Positions 9,901-17,107 of a stretch of DNA of 64,000 nucleotides are shown here, one piece after another. Position 1 is the stretch's first letter. Each line of letters starts with the position of its first letter. The notes below the pieces were generated by a model. It saw nothing but the letters and a program-made list of their open reading frames with translations. It was not told the origin of the DNA and did no database searches. Both the position numbers and the translations under genes were made by a program. The stretch is taken from the NCBI RefSeq assembly GCF_002101775.1, contig NZ_LQPI01000018.1, positions 20,882-84,881 of the forward strand. Reading direction: 5' to 3'. The DNA is from Mycolicibacter nonchromogenicus. GTDB lineage: Bacteria; Actinomycetota; Actinomycetes; Mycobacteriales; Mycobacteriaceae.

Positions 9901-10410
9901 CAGCGCTCTGGCGTATGCGTCGTCCTGAGCTTTGAACTTGGCGGCGAGCCGGGCGACATCCTCACGGGTCAGCGGAGCTGATCTGGCCGCCAGCGCCGGG
10001 TCAAAGACCGCCTTGAGCGGCACCGCCTTCGGGTTGGTGGAGTAATGGAATGCCGCCCACACCATCACGTGATGCAGTTCCTTGAGCGCGTCCAGAGCGG
10101 CGCGCGGCGGAATCGGGCGCGGGTCGTGCACCGCGGTGTTGCCGAGCCTGCGAATCAAGTTGAGTTTCTGCGTGATCCCCTGGCCGGCCTTCGCGCGAAA
10201 TGCGCTGTCATTGATCCGGGCCGAGAGGTCGTCCTTGTAGGGGACGGAAAGGTTCATGATGTCGTAAAGAAATTCGACCAGTTGTTCGGCGGTGCGTCGG
10301 GCGTAGAAGCACGCCGAACGCGGGTCGCTGGTCGCGTAGCTCTCCGCTTTGGTGCAGTCGGCATAGACCTCAGGCCAATCAACGACTTTCAGAAAGGCGA
10401 AGTTAGTCAA
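6982..10410 (-). CDS. hsdR: Type I restriction enzyme R subunit (HsdR) with DUF4145 N-terminus, 1142 aa
   Basis: Motor and nuclease subunit of a type I restriction system: ATP-driven translocation followed by cleavage of DNA lacking the host methyl mark. Residues 20-120 form a DUF4145-like helical domain (ARRTAEQLVEFLYD, NTAVHD). About 150-200 is charged and heptad-like (coiled coil). A PD-(D/E)XK nuclease core has D250 and E265-x-K267 (VVEAKR). The SF2 motor follows with Walker A ATGSGKTR (379-386), DEAH box VVIDEAH (473-479) and TAT (501-503). Later motifs include DMLDTGIDVPDVINLV and GRGTRLRPD (motif VI). The C-terminal helical region is intact, so the protein looks full length and active. 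It overlaps fic by 4 bp (translational coupling) and is the last hsd gene before tex. Confidence 0.95.
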   Translation of the reverse strand: MTNFAFLKVVDWPEVYADCTKAESYATSDPRSACFYARRTAEQLVEFLYDIMNLSVPYKDDLSARINDSAFRAKAGQGITQKLNLIRRLGNTAVHDPRPIPPRAALDALKELHHVMVWAAFHYSTNPKAVPLKAVFDPALAARSAPLTREDVARLAAKFKAQDDAYARALAERDELAAAKDAEIAALRAQIEQVQATNAQVDDRDYAEDETRDRFIDVLLWEAGWPLTDARDREYEVTGMPNNHGIGYADYVLWGADGLPLAVVEAKRTSKSPEIGQQQAKLYADCLEKATGRRPIIFYTNGYEHWIWDDAAGYPPRQVQGFYTRDELELAIHRRHARQPLADVTIDTEIVERHYQHRAIRAVDKDFADKRREALLVMATGSGKTRTAIALVDQLMKAGWVKRVLFLADRTALVTQAANAFKRHLPAVTTVNLVTEKITDGRVYVSTYPTMMNLINDTEGELRTFGPGYFDLVVIDEAHRSVYQKYRAIFDWFDSLLVGLTATPKDEVDHNTYRLFHLEDGVPTDAYSLEDAVSEGFLVPPVGVSVGTRFLQQGIRYADLSEEEKDEWDALDWGDDGVVPDAVTSEELNKFLFNEDTVDKVLAELMDKGGKVAGGDRLGKTIIFAKNQDHAEFIEKRFNIQYPEYAGHFARVITHSTVYAQTLIDDFSVPEKAPHIAISVDMLDTGIDVPDVINLVFFKLVRSKTKFWQMIGRGTRLRPDLFGPGQDKQNFYVFDFCGNLEYFSQDLPGSQGSIQKSLNQRLFETRLGLITALDAAVPPDGTEPAEGAGTQSERGLRVDAAWSLHRIVVGMNLENFLVRPHRKWVERYGDWAAWTALTQETAGEVAEHLAGLPSSATETDEDAKRFDLLILRRQLAQLESDTLAAERLREQVQSIASGLLNQTAIPSVAAQQELLAEVADDQWWVDVTLPMLELARRRLRGLLKFLEKTTKVRVYTDFEDALTASTVIELPGITPGTNWDRFRAKAAAYLKAHQDHVALQRLRRNKQLTASDLEALEQMLVESGAGGAEDIAHAGEQAHGLGLFVRSLVGLDRQAAAEAFGIYLDGTKFSVEQIRFVNLVVDELTDNGVMEPARLYESPYTDHAPRGPEGMFGEADMDGIVDILRVVKSRAVPHQGAVRDVR

Positions 10411-11612
10411 CGGGCAGCCCTTCCGGTCAAAACGCCGAGGACGCGCGGCGCAAAGAACCGCCGCTTGTAGGCGTCTGCATCGAGAACGTTGAGAATACCG
10501 AGTTCCATCAGCTGACCGATGAGTTTGTTCGCCCGACCGTAGGAGATGCCCAGCACTGACTCGACGTTGCGGACGGTGAACGACGGATTCGCCACCGCGA
10601 AATCAACGAGGGACTGGGCGCTGTCGGCCCGCAACGGCGAGTTACGCACGACCTCTTTGAGTTCGTTTTGCACTGCAACCAGTTCGAGCATTTGGCGGCG
10701 AGTCGCATCTGCGGAGTCACGCAAGCCGATGCTGAAGAACCGGACAAACTCGTCCCACTTTCCGGCGGTGCTGACAGCCAGCAGGTAGTCGTAGTACTGG
10801 CTGCGGCGTCCTTCGAACCACGGCGACACCGTCAATGTCGGTTCGGTCAATACCCCCAAAGCATTCAGGTGCAGGACGATCAGCAGCCGGCCAAGTCGAC
10901 CGTTGCCATCCCGGAACGGGTGCAACGTCTCCAGCTGATAGTGGGACATCGCAGCCGCGACAACGGGGTCGATCGTGCTGCTGTGGTCACGGCGCATCCA
11001 GTCGACCAGATCCTGCAACCCAGTACTCAGTTGGTCGCCAGGCGGCGGCGGAATGAACCGAGCAGCGTGCACGGGCAGCGTGCCGGGATCGGCGCCGTCG
11101 CGCACGCCGATGACGACTTGAGTGTCGCGGAGATGCCCCGAATCTGATTCGAGCGGTGTCCCGCGCATCAGGAGCCCCTGCAGGTCCTGCAGCAGGGTCG
11201 CCGATATCGGCCGCCCTTCGGCGACCCAGGCAAACCCCTGGTTTGCCATGTGGACGTAGTTGAGGATTTCCACGAGTTCGGCCGAGGTCGGTTCTTCCTC
11301 GTCAGCGGTCAGCACTTGATCCAGCGGGGCGTAGGTACCTTCCAGCGCAGCGGTGCTCTGGGCCTCCCGCCGCAACACTGGCAGCCGTAACAGCGTGGGG
11401 TCTGGAAGCTGGGCGGCGGTGCTGTCCAATGCCGCCAAAGCGGCGCGAGCAGCGGAAACAGCGAGGAATGTCGGCGGAGTGAACTCCGGCATCTGATCGG
11501 CGAGCGGGGCTGGGACGAACGCCTTGTGCCGCCACTCTCGCCCGGATGAGTCGACGCCCCCGATGTCGACGAGCGAGCCGGCATGTTCGTTTACGAACAT
11601 TGTCAGGTCCAC
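10407..11612 (-). CDS. Fic family protein (class II, self-inhibited) with C-terminal winged helix, 401 aa
   Basis: Fic-domain protein; the family mostly transfers AMP from ATP to hydroxyl side chains of target proteins. The catalytic signature HPFRDGNGRLGR is complete at 231-242. N-terminal to it, T87-A-A-L-E91-G92 matches the inhibitory [S/T]xxxE[G/N] motif, placing it in class II, where that helix blocks the ATP site. After the Fic core, residues about 325-390 look like a winged helix (FTVRNVESVLGISYGRANKLIGQLMELGIL). The GTG at 11612 lies 6 bp after a TAGAGT -10 element, allowing a leaderless start; an ATG at 11600 is the alternative. It overlaps hsdR by 4 bp, so both are made together. 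Its target and its role in the restriction locus are unknown. Confidence 0.9.
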   Translation of the reverse strand: MDLTMFVNEHAGSLVDIGGVDSSGREWRHKAFVPAPLADQMPEFTPPTFLAVSAARAALAALDSTAAQLPDPTLLRLPVLRREAQSTAALEGTYAPLDQVLTADEEEPTSAELVEILNYVHMANQGFAWVAEGRPISATLLQDLQGLLMRGTPLESDSGHLRDTQVVIGVRDGADPGTLPVHAARFIPPPPGDQLSTGLQDLVDWMRRDHSSTIDPVVAAAMSHYQLETLHPFRDGNGRLGRLLIVLHLNALGVLTEPTLTVSPWFEGRRSQYYDYLLAVSTAGKWDEFVRFFSIGLRDSADATRRQMLELVAVQNELKEVVRNSPLRADSAQSLVDFAVANPSFTVRNVESVLGISYGRANKLIGQLMELGILNVLDADAYKRRFFAPRVLGVLTGRAAR

Positions 11613-11662
11613 AATGTCACTCTAGTGGTACTTGTGTGACATTGTTGGTGAATCCATGTCAC
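11611..11662. promoter_or_regulatory. Array of three TGTCAC half-sites with a perfect inverted repeat, putative operator of fic-hsdR
   Basis: ACAATGTCAC (11611-11620) and GTGACATTGT (11636-11645) form a perfect 10-bp inverted repeat with a 15-nt spacer. A third half-site, ATGTCAC, lies at 11656-11662. The half-sites are spaced 22 and 20 bp apart, about two helical turns each. The first arm covers the putative TAGAGT -10 hexamer (11619-11624, minus strand) and the GTG start of fic. That is the arrangement of a repressor operator. The winged helix of Fic itself is a candidate binder (inference). Confidence 0.5.
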
Positions 11663-11682
11663 TTTTGAACATCGTGTCCCGG

Positions 11683-11700
11683 CCTACGTGTTCACGTAGG
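11683..11700. repeat. Perfect 8-bp inverted repeat at the end of the exonuclease gene
   Basis: CCTACGTG-TT-CACGTAGG spans the stop codon of the exonuclease gene (11692-11694). It could be a short stem at the end of the hsdM-hsdS-exonuclease message or a protein site. There is no U-run, so I do not call it a terminator. Confidence 0.4.
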
Positions 11701-12915
11701 CGTATCGGCTCTGTACTGCGCAAACATCCGCTCAAACGCTTCCTCGCCGACCACCGGAATCCCGTAGGCGCGGGCCTTTGCCGCCTTGCTGCTCAGCGAG
11801 TCGGGGTCAGCGGCGACTACCAGACGAGTGGATTTGGTGACCCCGCCTGAGGTCAGGCCGGCAGCGACGATTGCCGCGATCCACTCGTCGCGGCTACGTG
11901 CCATATCGCCGGTGAACACCACCCGATCACCTGTCCGGAGAGCGAATCGGGACTCCTTCGCCTCGGCGGAATTGGCCACCGCCCATTCGAGAGCTTCGGC
12001 GACGTCATCGGCAGTGAGGCCGACAGCAGCCGCAACAGACGTGAGGTCGTCGCGCTCCGCCTCGGTGACGACCCCGTCGGCCAACGCCTCCCGCGCGACG
12101 CTGCGCAGGTAATCGCGGTGCAGCCGTTTCAGGGTGCCTCGACTGAGGCCCGCCGCTGCGGCGGTGTCGACGAGCTGTCGGGCCTCGGTGCGCGAGATCT
12201 CCCGGTCTAACAGGGCGCTTTCCAGGACCAGCAGGTAGGCGGCTTCGTCTTCCGGCAGACCGGGAATCCAGGAGGCTTCCAGAACCGTGCGCAACCATTC
12301 GTGCGGATCCGTATAGACCTGACCCCGCAGCACGGCGGCAACGTGCCGTGCCGGCGCCGACGGCGCCGGCCATGCGTAAGCGGCGCAGCGTTTGATGTCG
12401 TCGAGCCAGTCGAGGGTGTCGCAGCAGGAGGCCATCAGCCGAGCCATCAACTGCGCGGTCGCGCGCGCATCGCAGAGCGCCGAATGCGCATCGGGCAGCG
12501 CGATTCCGAATGCCTCGCAGCAGTGGGCGAGTTTGGCGGCGCCGAGGATGCGACCGGCCCACTTCATCGAGCACAGTGCTGCCGGGCGGTCGACGATGGC
12601 GTAGTTGGCCCGTTGCAGTTCGCACAGCAGAAAACGCATGTCGAAGGTGGCGTTGTGCGCAACGACCGTGCGACCGCTGAGCATGTCGAGGACGTGGCCG
12701 CTGATGTCACCGAACTCGGGCGCGTCCAGCAGATCGCCGGCGGTGATCCCGTGAATGTGCGAGGCGCCTACGTCGCGTCGCGGGTTGATCAGGGTTGTCC
12801 ACTCGTCTTCGATCACTCCGCGGTCGTCGGTGAGCACAATCCCGACCTCAACGACGCGATCGGCCCGCTCCGGAACGAACCCTGTTGTCTCGAAATCGAT
12901 TACCGCGAAGGCCAT
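11692..12915 (-). CDS. DnaQ-like DEDDh 3'-5' exonuclease with C-terminal BRCT domain, 407 aa
   Basis: Exonuclease of the DNA polymerase III epsilon (DnaQ) superfamily fused to a BRCT domain. The DEDDh residues are all visible: D7 and E9 in VIDFETTG, D92 in VVAHNATFD, H144 and D149 in HSALCDARATA. Residues about 210-310 form an acidic helical region resembling TerB-type domains (tentative). Residues about 325-400 are BRCT-like (GDRVVFTGDMARSRDEWIAAIVAAGL, VVAADPDSLSSKAAKARAYGIPVVGEEAF). The start codon shares one base with the hsdS stop, and an 80-bp spacer with inverted repeats separates it from fic. A BRCT exonuclease is not a standard type I restriction component; it may process DNA ends made by the system or be a passenger (inference). 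Confidence 0.88.
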   Translation of the reverse strand: MAFAVIDFETTGFVPERADRVVEVGIVLTDDRGVIEDEWTTLINPRRDVGASHIHGITAGDLLDAPEFGDISGHVLDMLSGRTVVAHNATFDMRFLLCELQRANYAIVDRPAALCSMKWAGRILGAAKLAHCCEAFGIALPDAHSALCDARATAQLMARLMASCCDTLDWLDDIKRCAAYAWPAPSAPARHVAAVLRGQVYTDPHEWLRTVLEASWIPGLPEDEAAYLLVLESALLDREISRTEARQLVDTAAAAGLSRGTLKRLHRDYLRSVAREALADGVVTEAERDDLTSVAAAVGLTADDVAEALEWAVANSAEAKESRFALRTGDRVVFTGDMARSRDEWIAAIVAAGLTSGGVTKSTRLVVAADPDSLSSKAAKARAYGIPVVGEEAFERMFAQYRADTPT

Positions 12916-14021
12916 CAGAGTTCCCCTCGGAAAGCGCGGGATTGGAGGGAGGCGAAGAGTGCGTCGTGCGCAGAGAGAAGTGCGAGCTGCCGATCGCGTT
13001 CAGCGTCGATTCTCGACAGGACTAAGGCGAATCGGTCCTGCAGTGCGGTTGGTGGCAGCGCGATCGGTATCGACTGCATCTCGCTGGCATTGATATTGGC
13101 TTGGTTGACTGCCGCCTTCGCCATGCTCTTGCGCAGAGCCCTGCCGTACGAACTTGTCATGAATGCATTGACGAATTCGACTCGATGTTCACGGCTAAGC
13201 CGCACGCGGACAAGATAGCCAGCGAACGCAAGCGGTTCATCTGTGTGCACCACGCAGGTTTTGCCGACCTTCTCCTTGCTATTGGTGCGATTAAATAGCA
13301 GATCACCGCGTTGAAGAGTGAATTTCGGTACATCCTTGTCCGCCAAATCAATCCACTTGAGGTCACTGCGATCCAGGCGTCCCTCATCTGTCACGTTGCC
13401 CATGCGCACGATCGGCCATTCTCCGGTATCGCCGGCCTTTGCGGCAGTTCCGTATTGAACGTCCTCAGCCATGTCCCCGATCGTTCCCATGGGCCAACGC
13501 CTAGGCCAGTCCCCTGGAGGACCAAACATGTCAAGGAAAGCCGCCTGCTCGAGAAGCGCCAACCGGCCAACCACCTGGTGACGCTTGGCGCGTAGCGCGT
13601 CTGCGTGATCGAGTATCGTCGCGATCCGGCGCTGCTCGTCGGGTGGCGGATTCGGCACTCTTAAGTCCTTTAGAAACTTGAAGTGACGTGAATAGCCCGC
13701 GTTTGGTAGCCGCACCGACCGGAGGTAATGATATGCAAATTTTGGATCCCATCCCGCACGGACACTGAGCACCTTGACGCCGTCAGCACCCATAGCGAAC
13801 GGGAAGTCAACATACTTCACTGCTCGAGTGTGATCGCCGAATATGATTACAGGCTGGCTTCCTTTGAAGCGGCGACTCACATCGTCAGTAAACCCGGCGA
13901 CCAGCTCCTTCCCCTGGTCTACAACAGCAAACTGGCCAACCTCCGCATACTCGGACTGAGGAACCTTCGCATTGCCAGCCGACACATCCTCAAACGCGTC
14001 CAGGAAGGGCACCATCCTCAC
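12915..14021 (-). CDS. hsdS: Type I restriction-modification specificity subunit (HsdS), 368 aa
   Basis: DNA-recognition subunit that sets the target sequence for both methylation and cleavage. Two target-recognition halves, each followed by a conserved helix, are visible. The first ends LKDLRVPNPPPDEQRRIATILDHADALRAKRHQVVGRLALLEQAAFLDMF; the second starts WPMGTIGDMAEDVQYGTAAKAG and ends MQSIPIALPPTALQDRFALVLSRIDAERDRQLALL. The N-terminal half is short (the first recognition domain is compact), so the protein is at the small end for HsdS but shows no frameshift. The DNA is visibly richer in A+T than its neighbours, a common sign of horizontally exchanged recognition domains. It overlaps hsdM by 4 bp and touches the exonuclease gene. 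The recognised sequence cannot be read from the protein. Confidence 0.9.
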   Translation of the reverse strand: MRMVPFLDAFEDVSAGNAKVPQSEYAEVGQFAVVDQGKELVAGFTDDVSRRFKGSQPVIIFGDHTRAVKYVDFPFAMGADGVKVLSVRAGWDPKFAYHYLRSVRLPNAGYSRHFKFLKDLRVPNPPPDEQRRIATILDHADALRAKRHQVVGRLALLEQAAFLDMFGPPGDWPRRWPMGTIGDMAEDVQYGTAAKAGDTGEWPIVRMGNVTDEGRLDRSDLKWIDLADKDVPKFTLQRGDLLFNRTNSKEKVGKTCVVHTDEPLAFAGYLVRVRLSREHRVEFVNAFMTSSYGRALRKSMAKAAVNQANINASEMQSIPIALPPTALQDRFALVLSRIDAERDRQLALLSAHDALFASLQSRAFRGEL

Positions 14022-15475
14022 GACAGCATCGCCTTCAACTCCGCCAACCCCGCAGCGATCTCGCCCTCCAACTTCTCGATCTCCGCGATGATCTCCAGCG
14101 GCGGCCGGTGCTCGACTTCGTCGTGCACGATCTCCTTGTACCTGTTCAGCGACAGGTCATAGCCCTGGGCAACGATGTCGTCCTTGGGCACGCAGAAGGA
14201 TTGCTCGGTGCGCGCTCGCTCGAGTTCGGAGCCATCACGCAAAGCCCAGCGCGAGACCACGTCCGGCAGGTCGTTTGCCTCAACCGGGTTGCGCTTGTCA
14301 TCGAGCGAGAATCCGTCGGCCAGCACGTCGTAGAACCAAACGTTCTCGGTACCACCGGAGTCAGTCTTGGTGAACAGCAGGATCGCCGTCGAAACCCCCG
14401 CGTACGGCTTGAACACTCCCGACGGCAGCTTCACTACCCCGTCGAGCTTCTGCTCCTCCACGAGCGTCCTACGAAGTTCCTTGTGCGCCTTCGATGATCC
14501 GAACAGCACCCCGTCAGGCACGATCACCGCTGCGCGACCGCCCGGCTTCAGCAGCTTCAGAAACAGCGCCAAGAACAGCAGCTCGGTCTTCTTGGTCTTG
14601 ACCATTCGCTGCAGATCTTTCGAGGTCGACTCGTAGTCCAGCGAGCCGGCAAACGGCGGGTTGGCGAGGATCAGCGTGTATTTCTCGGAATCCTCGCTGG
14701 CGCCCTCAGACAGTGAGTCGCGGTAACGGATATCCGGTGATTCCACTCCGTGCAGCAACATGTTCATGCTGCCGATGCGCAACATGGTGGCGTCGAAGTC
14801 GTAACCGTGGAACATGCTGGCGTGGAAGTGCTGCCGCTGCTCGGCGTTCGTCAGTACCCCAGGATGCTGGTCGCGGACGTACTCCGAGGCAGCTACCAGA
14901 AATCCGGCTGTGCCACAGGCCGGGTCGCAGATCTCGTCGCCCGGCCGCGGCGCCGTCATCGCGACCATCGCCTTGATGATGTGTCGCGGCGTACGGAACT
15001 GCCCATTGACGCCGGCAGCGGCGATCTTGGAAAGCAGATACTCATACAGATCACCGTTGGTGTCGCGGTCATCCATCGGGATGTCGTCGAGCAGGTCCAC
15101 TACTCGCGACAGCAACTGCGGGGTGGGAATGGTGAACCGAGCGTCACGCATGTGCTCCGAGTATGTCGACCCGTCGCCACCGAGGCCGCGTAGGAACGGG
15201 AAGACCTCGTCGGCGACGATCTTGTGCATCAGCGTCGGGTCCTCGTGCTTGAGCTTGGACCAACGCAAATGCTGTTGGCTCGCTCCGAACAGGACGCCGT
15301 CGCTGGCGCCGGTGAGGCGCGCCTTCTTTTCGGCAAGCGTGTTCAAGTCGTCCAACCGGCGGATGAACAGCAGATAGGTGATCTGCTCGATGACCTCCAG
15401 TGGGTTGGAGATGCCACCGGACCAGAACGCATCCCAGACCCGGTCGATCTTGCCCTTGAGCTCGCCGGTTATCAC
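14018..15475 (-). CDS. hsdM: Type I restriction-modification methyltransferase (HsdM), 485 aa
   Basis: N6-adenine DNA methyltransferase subunit of the type I system. It has the N-terminal HsdM helical domain (KGKIDRVWDAFWSGG, EQITYLLFIRRLDDL), the SAM motif DPACGTAGFLVAA and the catalytic ILANPPFAG (NPPF). Motifs and length are normal. The GTG at 15475, preceded by AGGTAGGTG, starts exactly at the conserved N-terminus (VITGELKGKIDRVW); longer in-frame starts up to 16435 would run through the promoter region and the divergent HNH gene and are rejected. It is the first gene of the hsd operon, 198 bp from the divergent DUF222 gene. Confidence 0.94.
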   Translation of the reverse strand: MITGELKGKIDRVWDAFWSGGISNPLEVIEQITYLLFIRRLDDLNTLAEKKARLTGASDGVLFGASQQHLRWSKLKHEDPTLMHKIVADEVFPFLRGLGGDGSTYSEHMRDARFTIPTPQLLSRVVDLLDDIPMDDRDTNGDLYEYLLSKIAAAGVNGQFRTPRHIIKAMVAMTAPRPGDEICDPACGTAGFLVAASEYVRDQHPGVLTNAEQRQHFHASMFHGYDFDATMLRIGSMNMLLHGVESPDIRYRDSLSEGASEDSEKYTLILANPPFAGSLDYESTSKDLQRMVKTKKTELLFLALFLKLLKPGGRAAVIVPDGVLFGSSKAHKELRRTLVEEQKLDGVVKLPSGVFKPYAGVSTAILLFTKTDSGGTENVWFYDVLADGFSLDDKRNPVEANDLPDVVSRWALRDGSELERARTEQSFCVPKDDIVAQGYDLSLNRYKEIVHDEVEHRPPLEIIAEIEKLEGEIAAGLAELKAMLS

Positions 15476-15645
15476 TGCTGCACCTACCTGTCTGCGGCCG
15501 TCGAAGGTTGAACAGAACTGTATATAGGGCGATACCGACAGGAACGGAACCCGTGCCACGCACGCCGGCGGGCGTGCCGCAACCCCGGACGCCCTCATCC
15601 ACAGTTGCCCGGTCCATCCACAGCTCGCCGTTCGACCCCTAATAT

Positions 15646-15661
15646 TCGAACGATTGTTCGA
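15646..15661. promoter_or_regulatory. LexA (SOS) box
   Basis: TCGAACGATTGTTCGA is an exact match to the mycobacterial SOS box TCGAAC-N4-GTTCGA. It ends directly at the -10 hexamer (15662-15667) of the DUF222/HNH gene, so bound LexA would block that promoter. Several M. tuberculosis 13E12-family genes are known LexA targets (recalled). The box is also 170 bp upstream of hsdM on the other strand; an effect there is only a possibility. Confidence 0.88.
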
Positions 15662-15667
15662 TACTCT
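15662..15667 (+). promoter_or_regulatory. -10 hexamer TACTCT of a leaderless promoter
   Basis: TACTCT fits the mycobacterial TANNNT -10 consensus and ends 6 bp before the GTG at 15674, so transcription would start at or next to the start codon. It directly abuts the LexA box. Confidence 0.5.
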
Positions 15668-15673
15668 GAGAAT

Positions 15674-17062
15674 GTGTCCGATCCCGATCAGGTCCTTCCT
15701 CCCGCCGCGGCGGCCCGTGCGGCCATCCGCGCGGACCTGGCGCTGATCGACGACGCCCAAGCCCGGCTCCGCTGCGCTGACACCGACATCGTCGGCAACG
15801 CGTTTCGCGTCGAAGTCGCCGAACACCTCGAACTCCAGCACCGGGTCAACCGTGGCTTGTCCTACCGCATCTTCGGCGAGATCGCCGACCCCGCCGACGG
15901 TCCCGAGGACCCCCGACTGCCCGCCGACACCAAGATCACGGACCTGCTGTGGTCGCGCTTGCGTATCACCCGCGCGGAAGTCCGGCGCCGGTTCCGCATC
16001 GCAGCCCGCATCCGGCCGCGCCGCAACTTGACCGGGCCGCCGGCCCCGCCCGAGCTTCCCGAAGTCGCCGCCGCTGTCGAGGACGGCCGTATCGGTGACG
16101 ACCACATCAAGGCGGTCACCAAGGCTCTCGACGAACTGCCCGCGAAGGTCGCACCGGCGGATCGCGCAGCCGCCGAACGCACCCTGGTGAGCCACGCGGC
16201 CGAACAGGACGCCGTCTTCGTAACCGCACTCGGTCACGCCATCGCCGATCACCTCAATCCCGACGGGAATTTCACCGATGAGGACCGGGCACGCCGCCGC
16301 AACCTGGTCCTGGGCCGCCAAGGCCCCGATGGGATGAGCCGACTGTCGGGATGCATCGACCCGGAAGCCCGCGCCTACCTCGAAGCAGTCATCGCTGCGG
16401 TTCGCCCTGGCCACCGCCAGCCCGAGGGCGCTCAAGAACGCGATTCCAGATCATCGGGGCAACGAGACCACGATGCACTCAAGCTGGCCCTGCGCCATGG
16501 CATCGAGTCCGGCGCCATGGGCACTCACCGCGGCATTCCGGTGACCGTCATCGTCACCACCAAACTCGACGACCTCGTCCAGGCGGCCCAAACCATGGCC
16601 GACCCGGAAGTCCCGATGCCGGCTGCGGCCCGCACCGGCGGGGGTAGCCGCCTACCGATGCGTGACCTGATCCGCATGGCAGCCAACTCGATTCACTACC
16701 TCACTGTCTTCGATAACCACTCCGATCGGCCGTTGTATCTGGGCCGCAGTAAACGGATCGCTACCTTGGATCACCGGATCATCTGCCATGCCCGCGATCG
16801 CGGGTGCACCCGACCCAACTGTCCAGAGCCGGGCTACCACTGCGAAGTTCACCATTCGACCGATTGGGCTCAGGACGGCCGCACCAACGCCGACGAGCTC
16901 TACTTCGCCTGCGGCGGAGATCACGGCGGCGCCACCCGTGGCGACCTCGAGACTCACGTAACCGACCAAGGCCGCCTAGCCTGGACTGACGGCACCGGCC
17001 CGCCGCGAATCAACCATCTCCACCATCCGGACGAACTCCTCGATTACGACGCAGATCCATAA
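15674..17062 (+). CDS. DUF222/13E12-repeat family protein with C-terminal HNH nuclease domain, 462 aa
   Basis: Mycobacterial 13E12 (REP13E12) family protein: a DUF222 N-terminal region (DPDQVLPPAAAARAAI, FRVEVAEHLELQHRVNRGLSYRIFGEIAD, RRRFRIAARIRP) and an HNH zinc-finger-like nuclease module near the C-terminus (CHARDRGCTRPNCPEPGYHCEVHH, then DW, TNADELYFACGGDHG). The cysteine pairs and HH needed for the HNH fold are present. The GTG at 15674 is chosen because the LexA box and a TACTCT -10 sit immediately upstream, giving a leaderless DNA-damage-controlled transcript; a longer frame from 15605 would start inside the operator region. The biological role of the family is unknown. It is divergent from hsdM. 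Confidence 0.9.
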   Translation: MSDPDQVLPPAAAARAAIRADLALIDDAQARLRCADTDIVGNAFRVEVAEHLELQHRVNRGLSYRIFGEIADPADGPEDPRLPADTKITDLLWSRLRITRAEVRRRFRIAARIRPRRNLTGPPAPPELPEVAAAVEDGRIGDDHIKAVTKALDELPAKVAPADRAAAERTLVSHAAEQDAVFVTALGHAIADHLNPDGNFTDEDRARRRNLVLGRQGPDGMSRLSGCIDPEARAYLEAVIAAVRPGHRQPEGAQERDSRSSGQRDHDALKLALRHGIESGAMGTHRGIPVTVIVTTKLDDLVQAAQTMADPEVPMPAAARTGGGSRLPMRDLIRMAANSIHYLTVFDNHSDRPLYLGRSKRIATLDHRIICHARDRGCTRPNCPEPGYHCEVHHSTDWAQDGRTNADELYFACGGDHGGATRGDLETHVTDQGRLAWTDGTGPPRINHLHHPDELLDYDADP

Positions 17063-17107
17063 TCGCGGGCTCAGGTATCGCGGCGCGAACCGCGAGAGGA
17101 TGCCACT

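Noticed and set aside
15476..16435. 320-codon N-terminal extension of HsdM
   Set aside because: It would cross the LexA box and the HNH gene, and the conserved HsdM N-terminus begins exactly at the GTG at 15475.
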